A stretch of DNA of 64,000 bases from an uncultured Agathobacter sp. (GTDB taxonomy: Bacteria; Bacillota; Clostridia; Lachnospirales; Lachnospiraceae): positions 1 to 64,000 of the forward strand of contig CAKRNE010000005.1 in assembly GCA_934365945.1 (NCBI GenBank), written 5' to 3'. The notes under the pieces were generated by a model, which was not told the DNA's origin, ran no database searches, and was given only the letters and a program-made list of their open reading frames with translations. A program made the translations under genes and the position numbers. Positions 1-8,414 of this stretch are shown in pieces. Position 1 is the stretch's first letter. Each line of letters begins with the position of its first letter.

Positions 1-690
1 ATTGTAGAGACAAGAAACTTAAAAAAATACTATCAAATGGGTGAAAATACGGTAAAGGCATTGGATGGCGTAGATTTCCGTGTGGAAGATCAGGAATTCG
101 TTGCTATTATCGGAAAAAGCGGATCCGGAAAAAGTACACTTTTGCATATGTTGGGTGGCTTGGATGTGCCAACAGAAGGGGAAGTGGTGGTAGAGGGGAA
201 GCGGCTTCTGGGGATGAAAAAAGAACAGCTTGCTATATTCCGCAGAAGAAAGATTGGGTTTATATTTCAAAATTATAATCTTGTCCCGGATTTGAATGTA
301 TATGAGAATGTCATTCTTCCGGTTGAACTGGATGGAAGAAAAGTCGATGAGGAATATGTGGATGGAATACTGGAACTTTTAGGGTTGACAGAGAAGAGGG
401 AAGCTCTTCCTGGAACATTATCTGGTGGACAGCAGCAGAGGGCTGCAATTGCCAGAGCGCTTGCGGCGAAGCCCGCCATTATTCTGGCTGATGAACCAAC
501 AGGAAATTTGGATTCGGTTACCAGCCATGATGTACTTGGACTTTTGAAAATGGCAGCAAAACAGTTCAGTCAGACATTGATTTTGATTACGCATGATAGA
601 GATATTGCACAGCTTGCAGATCGTATCGTACATATTGAGGACGGAAAGATTGTAGGAGATACTAGGAAAGGAAGTGATTCCTATGCTTAA
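1..690 (+). CDS. ABC transporter ATP-binding protein, MacB/LolD-like (5' end cut by window)
   Basis: This is the ATPase subunit of a peptide- or lipid-handling ABC transporter. The frame is open from base 1, so the true start lies left of the window; the ATG at 37 is internal, because the residues before it (IVETRNLKKYYQ) fit the usual N-terminus of this family. Walker A GKSGSGKST, signature LSGGQQQR, Walker B IILADEPTGNLD and H-loop ITHD are all present, so the enzyme should be active. It overlaps the FtsX permease gene downstream by 8 bp, so the two form one translationally coupled transporter. The substrate is not readable from the sequence. Bacitracin or antimicrobial-peptide resistance is the usual role of such ATPase-FtsX pairs in Clostridia. 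Confidence 0.93.
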   Translation: MVETRNLKKYYQMGENTVKALDGVDFRVEDQEFVAIIGKSGSGKSTLLHMLGGLDVPTEGEVVVEGKRLLGMKKEQLAIFRRRKIGFIFQNYNLVPDLNVYENVILPVELDGRKVDEEYVDGILELLGLTEKREALPGTLSGGQQQRAAIARALAAKPAIILADEPTGNLDSVTSHDVLGLLKMAAKQFSQTLILITHDRDIAQLADRIVHIEDGKIVGDTRKGSDSYA

Positions 691-3181
691 GAATCCTAAT
701 CAGAAAGTGATTAAAAGAATGGCATGGAATGATATAAAAGTAAACAGGAGAAAGACCATTACGTTGTTCCTTGCGGTTCTTCTTTCTTCTTTTTTGGTAT
801 TCACAATATTCACAGTTGGAGATTCTTATTTTAGACTTCAGAAAATTCAGAACATCCGTATGTCAGGAGCTGAATTTGATGCGATAATGTATGGAGTGAC
901 GGATGAACAGCGACAAATGTGTGAGAACAACCCGGATATCGTTCTGACAGGTGCGGTGGGAGTCTGTGGATGGGTAGAAAAAACAGATCAGGATTCCACA
1001 CCTAATGTGGGACTGATCTGGGCAGATGATGGATATTGGACACAAATGATGGAGCCGGTCAGAGAAAAGTTGGAAGGAAGATATCCGACAGCCTTGGATG
1101 AGATAATGGTAACAAAATCCGCTTTAAAAGAATGTGGTTATGAAGATCTTGATGTAGGTGATACCATTTCTATGTCTTACGGAACACAGAAGGGAATCTT
1201 TACAGGGACTTTTCGAATTAGTGGAATTTGGGACGGATATGGACCAAAGAAACAGTTTTTTGTCTCGAAGGAATTCTATGATCAATCGGGCTGGAAGCTT
1301 TCTGAGGCATCTTCCGGTCGTTACTTTATGGATTTTAAGCAAAAAATAATGACAAAAACACAACAGAATGCTTTTATCGAAAGTATGAACCTTGGAAAGC
1401 AGCAGAATCTTTTCTTTATGGTTGATCTTGGCGCATCTGTTCAGATATTGGCTGGCATTATTGGCTTGATTGCAATCACCTGTTTGTGTGCGTATCTGCT
1501 TATTTATAATATCATGTATCTTTCCGTAGCTGGAAAAGTTCGTTATTATGGGCTGCTTCAAACGGTCGGAATGACTGAAAAGCAGGTGAAAAAGATGATG
1601 AGGGACCAGATGTTTCTAATAGGATCTGCGGGGACAGTAATAGGATGTCTGTCAGGTGGACTGGTATCCTTTTTCCTGATTCCGGTTGTAGTAAAATCAC
1701 TTGGAATCAAAAGTGGCTATGTTGGAGCAGAGATGATTCGTTTTCACCCGGCTGTTCTGCTGGTAACCATCTTACTGGTTGGAGTCACCCTCTTACTGGC
1801 CTGTCAAAAACCGGCAAAAATGGCAGCAGATATTTCTCCAATAGAAGCGCTTGGTTATCGTCCGACCCACAAAATCGTAAAAGCAAGAAAAGCAGGGAAG
1901 AGGAAAGTAATAGCCAGACTTTCCTTGAGGCAGTTTACAAAGGATAAGAAAAGAACTGCGGTGGTACTGTTGTCTTTGGCGGCTAGTTTGTCAGTGTACC
2001 TTTGTATTGTGACCATGTTGGATAGTCAGGCGGCAAGAACCATAGTGTCAAATTATATGGATACAGATATGGTTATTACAAACGATACGGCATGCAAAGA
2101 AAAATCAGAAGACAGAAGAGATATTCTGGATGATTCTTTTGTGAAGTCAATCAAAGAAAATGCTGGAGTCTCTGAAGTACATTCTGTGGAATTTGCCGAG
2201 ATTACAGTTCCATGGGAACCGGATTTTGCTGAAATGTGGATGAAAGAATTTTATGCAAAGTGGATGAATGTTCCATATAGTCAGGATAGAGATGAGTATC
2301 AGAATCATCCTGAGAATTTTGGCTCATCTTTGATTGGAATCGATGAACAGGAATTTGATTATTTAAATAACAGCCTTGAACATCCGATAAATAAAGAGGA
2401 TTTCCTTTGTGGAAAAGCATGTATTGTTTATCGAAATGGTTTGGATTTTGCAGATGCTGACATAATAGGAAAAAATGTAACATGTGCGTTGTATGAAGAT
2501 CAGCAAACGACAAAAACTTTTGTTATAGAAGGAGTTACGGACGAGAATTATTATACGGCACTTCTGGGATATCCACCGACTATTATAACCAGTGATCAGG
2601 TGGTGAATACATTTGCCAATAATCCAATTAGGCTAAAGACCGGCATAAAATATCACAAAGAATATGATAGAGATACAGAGCAGGAAATTTTGTCGTTATT
2701 AGAAGAAAATGACAATGCAAAAGATTTTTCCTGGGAATCCAAAATCGAAGATGCGGATGAGATTGAAAAAGCACAGGGCTATATGCCACAAGTGGGGATT
2801 GGGATTGTGTTGATTCTGGCTTTTATCGGAATTATGAACTATATGAACACTTTTGTAGTAAATGTGCAGAGTCGAATGACGGAGCTTTCGGTTATGGAGA
2901 GTATCGGGATGACTCCGAAGCAGCTTCTTGGAATGTTAGTCAGGGAAGGCGTTCTCTATGTAGGAGGCGCATGGCTTGTTACGCTAACAGTAGGACTGGG
3001 AGGAACGTATCTTCTTTATGAATCTATGAATTATCGGGGAATTGCGTTTTCAGTGCCAATACTTCCGCTTTTATTTACAGTAGGAATTAGTGTGCTGGTT
3101 TGCACTATGATTCCGGTGTTTACCTGGATAGTTTTGGAAAAAAATGGAACTGTCGTTGAGAGAACTAAGGGTGTTGAGTGA
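683..3181 (+). CDS. FtsX-like ABC transporter permease
   Basis: The 832-residue membrane protein has one N-terminal membrane segment (about residues 25-45), an extracytoplasmic domain, a three-helix FtsX block (about 260-385), a second soluble region, and a terminal FtsX block (about 700-830). This is the duplicated layout of MacB/BceB-type permeases. I place the start at the ATG at 683 because GGAAG lies 8 bases upstream of it; a GTG at 674 is the longer alternative. It is the partner of the ATPase that it overlaps. No sensor kinase lies between it and the next gene, so any regulator would be left of the window. Confidence 0.9.
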   Translation: MLKNPNQKVIKRMAWNDIKVNRRKTITLFLAVLLSSFLVFTIFTVGDSYFRLQKIQNIRMSGAEFDAIMYGVTDEQRQMCENNPDIVLTGAVGVCGWVEKTDQDSTPNVGLIWADDGYWTQMMEPVREKLEGRYPTALDEIMVTKSALKECGYEDLDVGDTISMSYGTQKGIFTGTFRISGIWDGYGPKKQFFVSKEFYDQSGWKLSEASSGRYFMDFKQKIMTKTQQNAFIESMNLGKQQNLFFMVDLGASVQILAGIIGLIAITCLCAYLLIYNIMYLSVAGKVRYYGLLQTVGMTEKQVKKMMRDQMFLIGSAGTVIGCLSGGLVSFFLIPVVVKSLGIKSGYVGAEMIRFHPAVLLVTILLVGVTLLLACQKPAKMAADISPIEALGYRPTHKIVKARKAGKRKVIARLSLRQFTKDKKRTAVVLLSLAASLSVYLCIVTMLDSQAARTIVSNYMDTDMVITNDTACKEKSEDRRDILDDSFVKSIKENAGVSEVHSVEFAEITVPWEPDFAEMWMKEFYAKWMNVPYSQDRDEYQNHPENFGSSLIGIDEQEFDYLNNSLEHPINKEDFLCGKACIVYRNGLDFADADIIGKNVTCALYEDQQTTKTFVIEGVTDENYYTALLGYPPTIITSDQVVNTFANNPIRLKTGIKYHKEYDRDTEQEILSLLEENDNAKDFSWESKIEDADEIEKAQGYMPQVGIGIVLILAFIGIMNYMNTFVVNVQSRMTELSVMESIGMTPKQLLGMLVREGVLYVGGAWLVTLTVGLGGTYLLYESMNYRGIAFSVPILPLLFTVGISVLVCTMIPVFTWIVLEKNGTVVERTKGVE

Positions 3182-3235
3182 TATTGAAGCAACGCACCAT
3201 AATGGTGACACCATAATTTAAGGTGGTGCTTGATG

Positions 3236-3266
3236 TTGTTTTGGATTTAGGTGATACTATAATCAC
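3236..3266 (+). promoter_or_regulatory. Promoter with embedded palindrome upstream of the XRE regulator gene
   Basis: TTGTTT (3236-3241), a 16-bp spacer and TATAAT (3258-3263) form a sigma-A type promoter. The -10 box sits inside the dyad GTGAT-ACTATA-ATCAC (3251-3266). A dyad over the -10 box just ahead of an HTH regulator gene suggests autorepression. That part is inference. Confidence 0.6.
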
Positions 3267-3308
3267 ATCTGCAGATGATAAAATCAAAATGAAAGGAGCA
3301 GATTTGAT

Positions 3309-4187
3309 ATGGTCGAATTTGGCGAACAACTAAGAAGAGCAAGAGAAGGTAAGGGAATGACTCAACAATCTCTTGCAGAGCAATTATACGTAACAAGGCA
3401 GTCTGTTTCCAGATGGGAATGTGGTGACAGATATCCTGATTTGCTTACAACAAAGAAAATATCTCAGATTCTGGATGTAAGTCTTGACGATCTACTGGCT
3501 GGAAAAGATATGGTAAAATTGGTAGAAAGAAATCCTGTAATAGAAAAAAAGAGTGCAAATTATATAATGATTGCTCTCTATGCGTTTATTGTATTCTCAT
3601 TCTTAATTACAATAATTGATATGATAATTAGGTTTCCGCTGCAATCACAGGCAGTTGGTTACAGTGATATTCAGCTTATTGTGATTAATATATTGGGAAT
3701 AATCATTCAGATTGTATTTTTTACTTATGGATTATATCAAGCTGTAAAGGGCACATTATCTCCAAAAAGGATGGGGGTTGTTATTGTAGCGTATTTTGGT
3801 GCAATGTGTATAACAGGATCTGAAAATAGTATTAGATATGCAACATGGCAACTTGTTTGTGTTGGAATTGCTTTAATAATTCCAAGCATCATAGGTGCTA
3901 TTGCATCCTTTTGCTATTTTATACGTTGTAAGAATGATAAGATATGGTCGCGTTTGATTTCGGTGGCAGCAATCTGGGGAATTATCCGAATTGTAATCAA
4001 TAATTATCAGATGATTAGATATGCAGAACAGTATTTGTCAATGAACACCACAGTAAGATTAGTATTACAAATGGCCATCTATGGATTGATTCTATATCAA
4101 ACATTTACGTTGACCAAGAAGCGAAAGAATGCTATAGAGATTAGCAATACAGAAAATACAGAAAAGCAAAAAAATTTGATTGACTAA
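3309..4187 (+). CDS. XRE-family regulator with C-terminal membrane domain
   Basis: The 292-residue protein has an HTH_3 domain at residues 2-60 (motif TQQSLAEQLYVTRQSVSRWE) followed by about five or six hydrophobic segments from residue 76 to 275. This is the common Clostridial HTH-membrane architecture, thought to sense envelope or membrane signals. An AAAGGAG site 10 bases upstream supports the ATG at 3309. Its last 83 codons are duplicated exactly at 14707-14957, on the far side of a 10.5-kb segment. The gene here is the intact copy. Confidence 0.85.
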   Translation: MVEFGEQLRRAREGKGMTQQSLAEQLYVTRQSVSRWECGDRYPDLLTTKKISQILDVSLDDLLAGKDMVKLVERNPVIEKKSANYIMIALYAFIVFSFLITIIDMIIRFPLQSQAVGYSDIQLIVINILGIIIQIVFFTYGLYQAVKGTLSPKRMGVVIVAYFGAMCITGSENSIRYATWQLVCVGIALIIPSIIGAIASFCYFIRCKNDKIWSRLISVAAIWGIIRIVINNYQMIRYAEQYLSMNTTVRLVLQMAIYGLILYQTFTLTKKRKNAIEISNTENTEKQKNLID

Positions 4188-4192
4188 AAACC
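3937..4192 (+). repeat. 256-bp perfect direct repeat, left copy
   Basis: Compared base by base, 3937-4192 is identical to 14707-14962 (offset 10,770). The repeat covers the 3' end of the XRE regulator gene, its stop codon and a few bases beyond. Left of the repeat the copies diverge after a short partial match. On the right they diverge exactly where the IS left end begins. Confidence 0.97.
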
Positions 4193-4222
4193 TGACTTTG
4201 AGAGTTGAAATGCAAAAATGGT

Positions 4223-4262
4223 GCTAAGCCACCGGTTTAAAACCGATGACTTAGCATTTTTT
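4223..4262. terminator. Bidirectional hairpin at the 3' end of the transposase gene
   Basis: GCTAAG (4223-4228) pairs with CTTAGC (4250-4255), and CGGTTT pairs with AAACCG inside. A T-run follows on the plus strand. The hairpin overlaps the last codons of the transposase and could stop both convergent transcripts. Confidence 0.55.
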
Positions 4263-5952
4263 TAATATCACTTTCAGATAAAAAATAATTTGTCAGAGGC
4301 AGATTTGTCAGTTCTGACAGGCCATTTATGAATGGAGTATCACGAGTCAGGTTTATATATTTTTTCGATGAAATTTCAGCAAGTTTAAAACCATGCATAA
4401 ACTCAAATACTGACTCGGAAGAGCAGGAATTTTTCATAATTCTGAACTGGAAAATTCTTGTCAGCAAAACAGCAATATAGCATATCAGAAAATGCCCGGT
4501 AATTGTTTCTTTTTTCTGCAGATAAACAGGTCTTGCATCAAGCTGGCTTTTTATAATTCTGAAAGATTCTTCAATCCTCCATAAATTGTGATAAGCGTTA
4601 TAAACCGCTTCCTGGCTCATTGATATTTCTGAAGTTATCAGCATGTTGTATCCGGCAAGTTCAATGGATTTGTCAATAAGTTTCTGATTTAGCGTAACCT
4701 TTACTTTTCCATCGGTGTCATTTCCGTCTTGGTCTGTGGAAGAAAAAGTAACATATTTTGCGCAGTCGCCATACTCTGATTTTTTAGCCTGTGATGCCTT
4801 TAATAATTTGGCTTTCTCGACTTCTTTGTTGATTTCAAGAATCTGTTTCTGTGCCAGTTTGGGATTAAAGCTCACAACACGTTTTTCCCTGAGTTTTACT
4901 GTGACTTTTCGACCTGTTGCTGGATCTGTTATGACGTAAGGAAAATCGTCCACGCACTCTTTTATGCGGTATTTCACCTTGCCATTTTTATCCAGTACAT
5001 CTTTGTAGTCATTTTGAAGCAGCACCCAGGTTTTCTCTGTTTCAGGAAGCTGTTTTACGGATTTTGAAAATATGTATCCGTCACCAGCCCTAAGCGCAGG
5101 GGCTATATTTTCTGCGCAGTTGAGCCCTTTGTCAGCAATCTGGATGGTTCTGCCGGTTACGGAATTTCTGTGCTTAAGGTCATCAATGACCTTGCGGATC
5201 ACCGGTTTTTCACTTTCGTTTCCCGGAAAAAGTTTCATGTCTATCGGAATCTGATCTGCATCCAAAAGAAGACCTAATCCTACAATCGGATCCTCACGGT
5301 TTTCCTTGGATGGTCCTTTTTTTCTCCAGTCATCTTCCCTGTCAATTTCAAAGTAAAAATTAGTACAGTCGAAATAAGTATGGGATGTATCAAAGCCATA
5401 CTTCCGGCGAATCTGATGATTATAGATTTCAATAATTTTTTCGTATTCGCTGCCAATATATTCAAGACCACGGTAAAGCTGATTTAAAGAAAAATCATAT
5501 TTTTCATAAAGCTTTGGAAGCACTTCATCAAAGGTTCTTGATTTTGAGCATGGGCAGACAAGCCGCGAGTAAACCAGCGCTGACATCATTTCAAAAACAT
5601 TGAATCTGAAGTCGGTAGAGGTCTGCATAAGGTCAATATATTTTTTGACAGAAAGAGCATCATTAATGTTTTTTGCAGGAAAATAACCCAGAAATTTTTC
5701 AGGAGTTTCATTTGCGATTTTCTGCACTTTTTTCACGTTTTTTTCAGCATGAAATTCTTCGTTTAATTTTGAAACCTCGCTCTTATAATATGCAATTGGA
5801 TCATCAATACCTTTTTCAATTAATTCGTGGACGTAACCGATAGGTTTGTATGATTTATGAGCAGTCTGACGACGTTTTGGATCGTAGAAACTTTCATAAA
5901 TCTGAAGATATGTACCTTTTTTGTTATTTGTCTTTTTTAAGAAATAAGCCAT
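4237..5952 (-). CDS. IS1634-family transposase
   Basis: The 571-residue DDE transposase belongs to the IS4-like fold. Visible acidic motifs are YFDCTNFYFE (first Asp), IQIADKGL (second Asp) and the C-terminal LWRIEESFRIIKSQL (catalytic Glu), spaced as in Transposase_11 proteins with a beta-strand insertion. The length matches full-size IS1634 members and there is no frameshift, so it may be functional. It lies inside the repeat-flanked segment, directly next to the left repeat, and points left towards the XRE gene. It probably took part in forming the segment or entered it later. No other transposase or integrase occurs in the segment. Confidence 0.92.
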   Translation of the reverse strand: MAYFLKKTNNKKGTYLQIYESFYDPKRRQTAHKSYKPIGYVHELIEKGIDDPIAYYKSEVSKLNEEFHAEKNVKKVQKIANETPEKFLGYFPAKNINDALSVKKYIDLMQTSTDFRFNVFEMMSALVYSRLVCPCSKSRTFDEVLPKLYEKYDFSLNQLYRGLEYIGSEYEKIIEIYNHQIRRKYGFDTSHTYFDCTNFYFEIDREDDWRKKGPSKENREDPIVGLGLLLDADQIPIDMKLFPGNESEKPVIRKVIDDLKHRNSVTGRTIQIADKGLNCAENIAPALRAGDGYIFSKSVKQLPETEKTWVLLQNDYKDVLDKNGKVKYRIKECVDDFPYVITDPATGRKVTVKLREKRVVSFNPKLAQKQILEINKEVEKAKLLKASQAKKSEYGDCAKYVTFSSTDQDGNDTDGKVKVTLNQKLIDKSIELAGYNMLITSEISMSQEAVYNAYHNLWRIEESFRIIKSQLDARPVYLQKKETITGHFLICYIAVLLTRIFQFRIMKNSCSSESVFEFMHGFKLAEISSKKYINLTRDTPFINGLSELTNLPLTNYFLSESDIKKMLSHRF

Positions 5953-6199
5953 AAAATAATCACCCTCTTATATTACAACACCATAGCACTATGAAAGCAA
6001 GAGAGAAATAATTTTTATGTCAAGTTTTTGAAAAAATAAAAAAGCCTGCAATTATGCTGGTTAGGTGATTTTCTGGATGGAGTGAAATCAAAAATATACT
6101 GGTGCTAAATCTCAAAGACGGGGAAGGCAAACATGAGAATGAGAAAAAAACTCATTGAGAAATTATTGAATTTTAGGTGAGTATATGTTATTCTACAAA

Positions 6200-6281
6200 G
6201 GTTAGTTATGACAAACTTAGGCAAGGTAACGTGATATAGAAAAGAAGCAACTTTTTATCATACAGTTAGAAAAACTAACTT
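6200..6281. promoter_or_regulatory. Two GTTAG-type dyads upstream of the AraC gene
   Basis: GTTAG-TTATGA-CAAAC (6201-6216) and AGTTAG-AAAAA-CTAACT (6265-6281) lie just ahead of the AraC regulator gene. The second is a perfect 17-bp palindrome. Two further copies lie at 7322-7337 and 7688-7703, so this looks like a local operator shared by the island genes. The rest of 5953-6301 holds the IS right end and AT-rich DNA with no ORF. Confidence 0.55.
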
Positions 6282-6301
6282 GCTTGGATTGGGAGTGACA
6301 T

Positions 6302-7246
6302 ATGAAAAATAGAGAATGGTATGGATACAGAGCAAGAGAAATAGAATGTGAAAGGCACTATTCAGTGATAGATTATGGATGCGAAGGAAAGGGAATGGTT
6401 ACTAATTATTCACTTTTCGAAGGAATTCAAATTACTTTTTTAGACTTTTATACTACAGAGATTTTTCCTTCTCAAAAGTATGATTCAGATATTATTGCAA
6501 TCAATTATTGTAAAAGAGGTCGATATGAATGTGAATTTCCAAATTACACCATGGCATATTTGTCGGAGGGATATTTTAGTGTAAATGGAACAAAATATTT
6601 ACCCTTATCATTTTCGTTTCCGTTACAGAGATATAGTGGATTATCAGTGGTAATTGATAAAAAGGCATTAATTGAATCGGTTAAACAAATGATGGATATA
6701 GTTCCAATTGATTTAGACAAGATTGGTAATAATTTAGGTTTAGAGAATGGATGGTATATTAGTAAGACTCCTAAAAAATTGGAACATATTTTTACAGATA
6801 TTTATCAGGCACATGGTATTGAGTCGGAGGGGTATTTCAAAATCAAAGCAATGGAAATATTATATCATATAGATCAACTTACACAAAATAGAGGGTGTGA
6901 CTTTAAATATTTTGATAAAGGACAGATTGAAAGTACAAAGAGGATAAAGGAATATTTAGTAGGACATTTGGAAGATAACATTTCACTTGAACAGTTGGTC
7001 AAGGAAGAGCATATCAATTTATCTCTATTTTATACAATTTTTTCACAAATTTATGGTGATACTCCATATGCATATCTAAAAAAATATAAAATGAATTTAG
7101 CTGCGCAAATGTTAATGGAAGGTGAACAGAAAATTGGAGATATTGCAATGAAATTGGGATATCATAATGCAAGCAAATTTTCAAAGGCTTTTGTGACGGT
7201 GTATGGAGAATTGCCAAAAGATTATCGTAAAAGAAAAAAAGTATAA
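6302..7246 (+). CDS. AraC-family transcriptional regulator
   Basis: The 314-residue protein has an N-terminal sensing domain (about 1-200) and a C-terminal double HTH (about 215-312). The HTH includes LEQLVKEEHINLSLFYTIFS and IGDIAMKLGYHNASKFSKAF, followed by the family-typical YRKRKK tail. In YbtPQ/ECF clusters of Firmicutes an AraC protein commonly activates the transport operon, as YbtA does for yersiniabactin genes. It stands directly upstream of, and in the same direction as, the ECF/ABC operon and is flanked by repeated GTTAG dyads. The ligand is unknown; an iron-chelate is a reasonable guess. Confidence 0.85.
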   Translation: MKNREWYGYRAREIECERHYSVIDYGCEGKGMVTNYSLFEGIQITFLDFYTTEIFPSQKYDSDIIAINYCKRGRYECEFPNYTMAYLSEGYFSVNGTKYLPLSFSFPLQRYSGLSVVIDKKALIESVKQMMDIVPIDLDKIGNNLGLENGWYISKTPKKLEHIFTDIYQAHGIESEGYFKIKAMEILYHIDQLTQNRGCDFKYFDKGQIESTKRIKEYLVGHLEDNISLEQLVKEEHINLSLFYTIFSQIYGDTPYAYLKKYKMNLAAQMLMEGEQKIGDIAMKLGYHNASKFSKAFVTVYGELPKDYRKRKKV

Positions 7247-7248
7247 AT

Positions 7249-7345
7249 GGGCTTTTTCGTAAGGTTTGAAATAAAAATGGAGTAGAAAACAGATAAAGAA
7301 ATGTATAAAATAGCAATGGTGGTTAGTTGATACTAACTGTCATTG
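7249..7345 (+). repeat. Promoter-like module, degenerate upstream copy
   Basis: This stretch shares its order of motifs with 7616-7705: a T-run, ATAAAAATGGAGTAGAAAA, a TATAAA-type -10 box (7304-7309) and GGTTAGTTG. The two modules are about 368 bp apart and flank a gene remnant, so one is probably a duplicated copy of the other. Confidence 0.6.
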
Positions 7346-7352
7346 CTATTTT
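7307..7352. terminator. Hairpin after the AraC gene
   Basis: AAAATAGCAATG (7307-7318) pairs with CATTGCTATTTT (7341-7352). An inner dyad GGTTAG...CTAAC sits in the loop. It can act as a terminator for the AraC transcript, and its inner dyad matches the island's GTTAG operator motif. Confidence 0.5.
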
Positions 7353-7565
7353 ATTTATAGGCAGATAGATTTATGTAAGGACTTAGACAGTAACCTTTAT
7401 TATCTATATGGAGAAAAGGAAGCATTTGCGGTGGCATCAAAGAAGCTGATTCAAAAAAAAGTAAATGGAATATTTGGGGAGAAAATGTTCGAGAATTCCG
7501 GTCATGCAGAGATTTTGGGAGACAAACCGGAAACGCTGATGGATATTTTTATGAGCATAGTTTAG
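7347..7565 (+). pseudogene. Remnant of an alpha/beta-hydrolase C-terminus
   Basis: The reading frame ending at the TAG at 7563-7565 gives a 70-residue fragment without a start codon. It includes LYGEKEAFAVASKKLIQ and SGHAEILGDKPETLMDIF. The latter resembles the catalytic-His end of alpha/beta hydrolases. The N-terminal part, with the nucleophile, is absent. It lies between the two promoter-like modules, which suggests that a hydrolase gene was once part of this cluster and was deleted. Confidence 0.5.
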
Positions 7566-7615
7566 CGCTTCGAGAGGTTCAGAAATATTAATTTTTTTGA
7601 AAAAAAATAGAAATG

Positions 7616-7705
7616 GGATTTTTTAAAACTGGAACCATAAAAATGGAGTAGAAAAGAAAAAATGAATTAGATATAATAGAACGCATGGTTAGTTGCAACA
7701 AACAA
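7616..7705 (+). promoter_or_regulatory. Promoter region of the ECF/ABC operon
   Basis: TATAAT lies at 7674-7679 without a consensus -35 box, which is typical of activator-dependent promoters. ATAAAAATGGAGTAGAAAA lies upstream at the activator position, and a GTTAG-TTGCAA-CAAAC dyad (7688-7703) lies at the expected transcript start. The AraC protein encoded upstream is the likely activator. Confidence 0.55.
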
Positions 7706-7725
7706 AAGTTATTTGAGGTGAGACA

Positions 7726-8412
7726 ATGTTAGTGCTGGATACAAGAATGAAATTATTATTATTGGTTCTGATTAACTTTTTAGTGTTTGGCATGAAAAAT
7801 TTTATGCTGGGTTCTATTTGTTTTGCGGCCATTTGTATATTGTGTTTCTTGATGGGAACAAAAAGAAATGTTTTAAAATACATCATCATATATGGTGTAA
7901 TTGCAATACTACAATATCTGTCACAATATATTCCGCAGCCAATACATAGCATTATAACAATTTTTACTTTATTTGTAAGGGTAATGCTTCCAGTGGTATT
8001 GTTTGCTTCTACGTTTATCGCGACCACAAAGGTGAGTGAATTAATTGCAGCAATGTATATGTTACACATTCCAAGAAGTGTCACGATTACCTTTGCTATG
8101 GTTTTACGTTTCTTTCCAACATTTGGAGAGGAAATGAACCAAATATTTGCAGCAATGAAGCTGAGAGGAATCACTATTAAGCGTCCAGTGGTGTTTTTGG
8201 AAGCGGTATTTATTCCAATTATTATGCGATCGGCTTCCATTGCAGAGGAACTGGCAGCATCTGCGGTGACTAGAGGAATTGATAACCCAAACAAAAGAAG
8301 TTCTTTTGTAGTATTGAAGATGCAGATTGTGGATTATGTGGTGTTAGCAATCTTTTTGATTCTTACAACCATACTTTTTTATATGAAATATCAGATTTAT
8401 GGGAGGTTGTAA
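7726..8412 (+). CDS. ECF transporter transmembrane (T) component
   Basis: The 228-residue CbiQ/EcfT-family protein has about five membrane segments. Its cytoplasmic coupling region includes AAMKLRGI and an Ala-Arg-like motif (AVTRGID), which contact the ATPases. The GAGGTGAG site before the ATG at 7726 is good. It is the first gene of a T-A-S operon. Three bases separate it from the ATPase gene, so the two are tightly coupled. Confidence 0.88.
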   Translation: MLVLDTRMKLLLLVLINFLVFGMKNFMLGSICFAAICILCFLMGTKRNVLKYIIIYGVIAILQYLSQYIPQPIHSIITIFTLFVRVMLPVVLFASTFIATTKVSELIAAMYMLHIPRSVTITFAMVLRFFPTFGEEMNQIFAAMKLRGITIKRPVVFLEAVFIPIIMRSASIAEELAASAVTRGIDNPNKRSSFVVLKMQIVDYVVLAIFLILTTILFYMKYQIYGRL

Positions 8413-8414
8413 GA

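Larger units (their letters stand above)
4191..6123 (-). mobile_element. IS1634-like insertion sequence
   Basis: The element contains one long transposase gene. Its ends carry related inverted repeats: 4191-4206 (CCTGACTTTGAGAGTT) against the reverse complement of 6108-6123 (CCCGTCTTTGAGATTT), 13 of 16 matching with an 8-bp identical core. No convincing target-site duplication is visible. The left end lies exactly at the edge of the 256-bp direct repeat. The exact boundaries are uncertain by a few bases. Confidence 0.75.

Noticed and set aside
3195..3229. Terminator after the first FtsX permease
   Set aside because: Several overlapping CACCAT/ATGGTG dyads can form but none is long and no T-run follows, so I do not call it.
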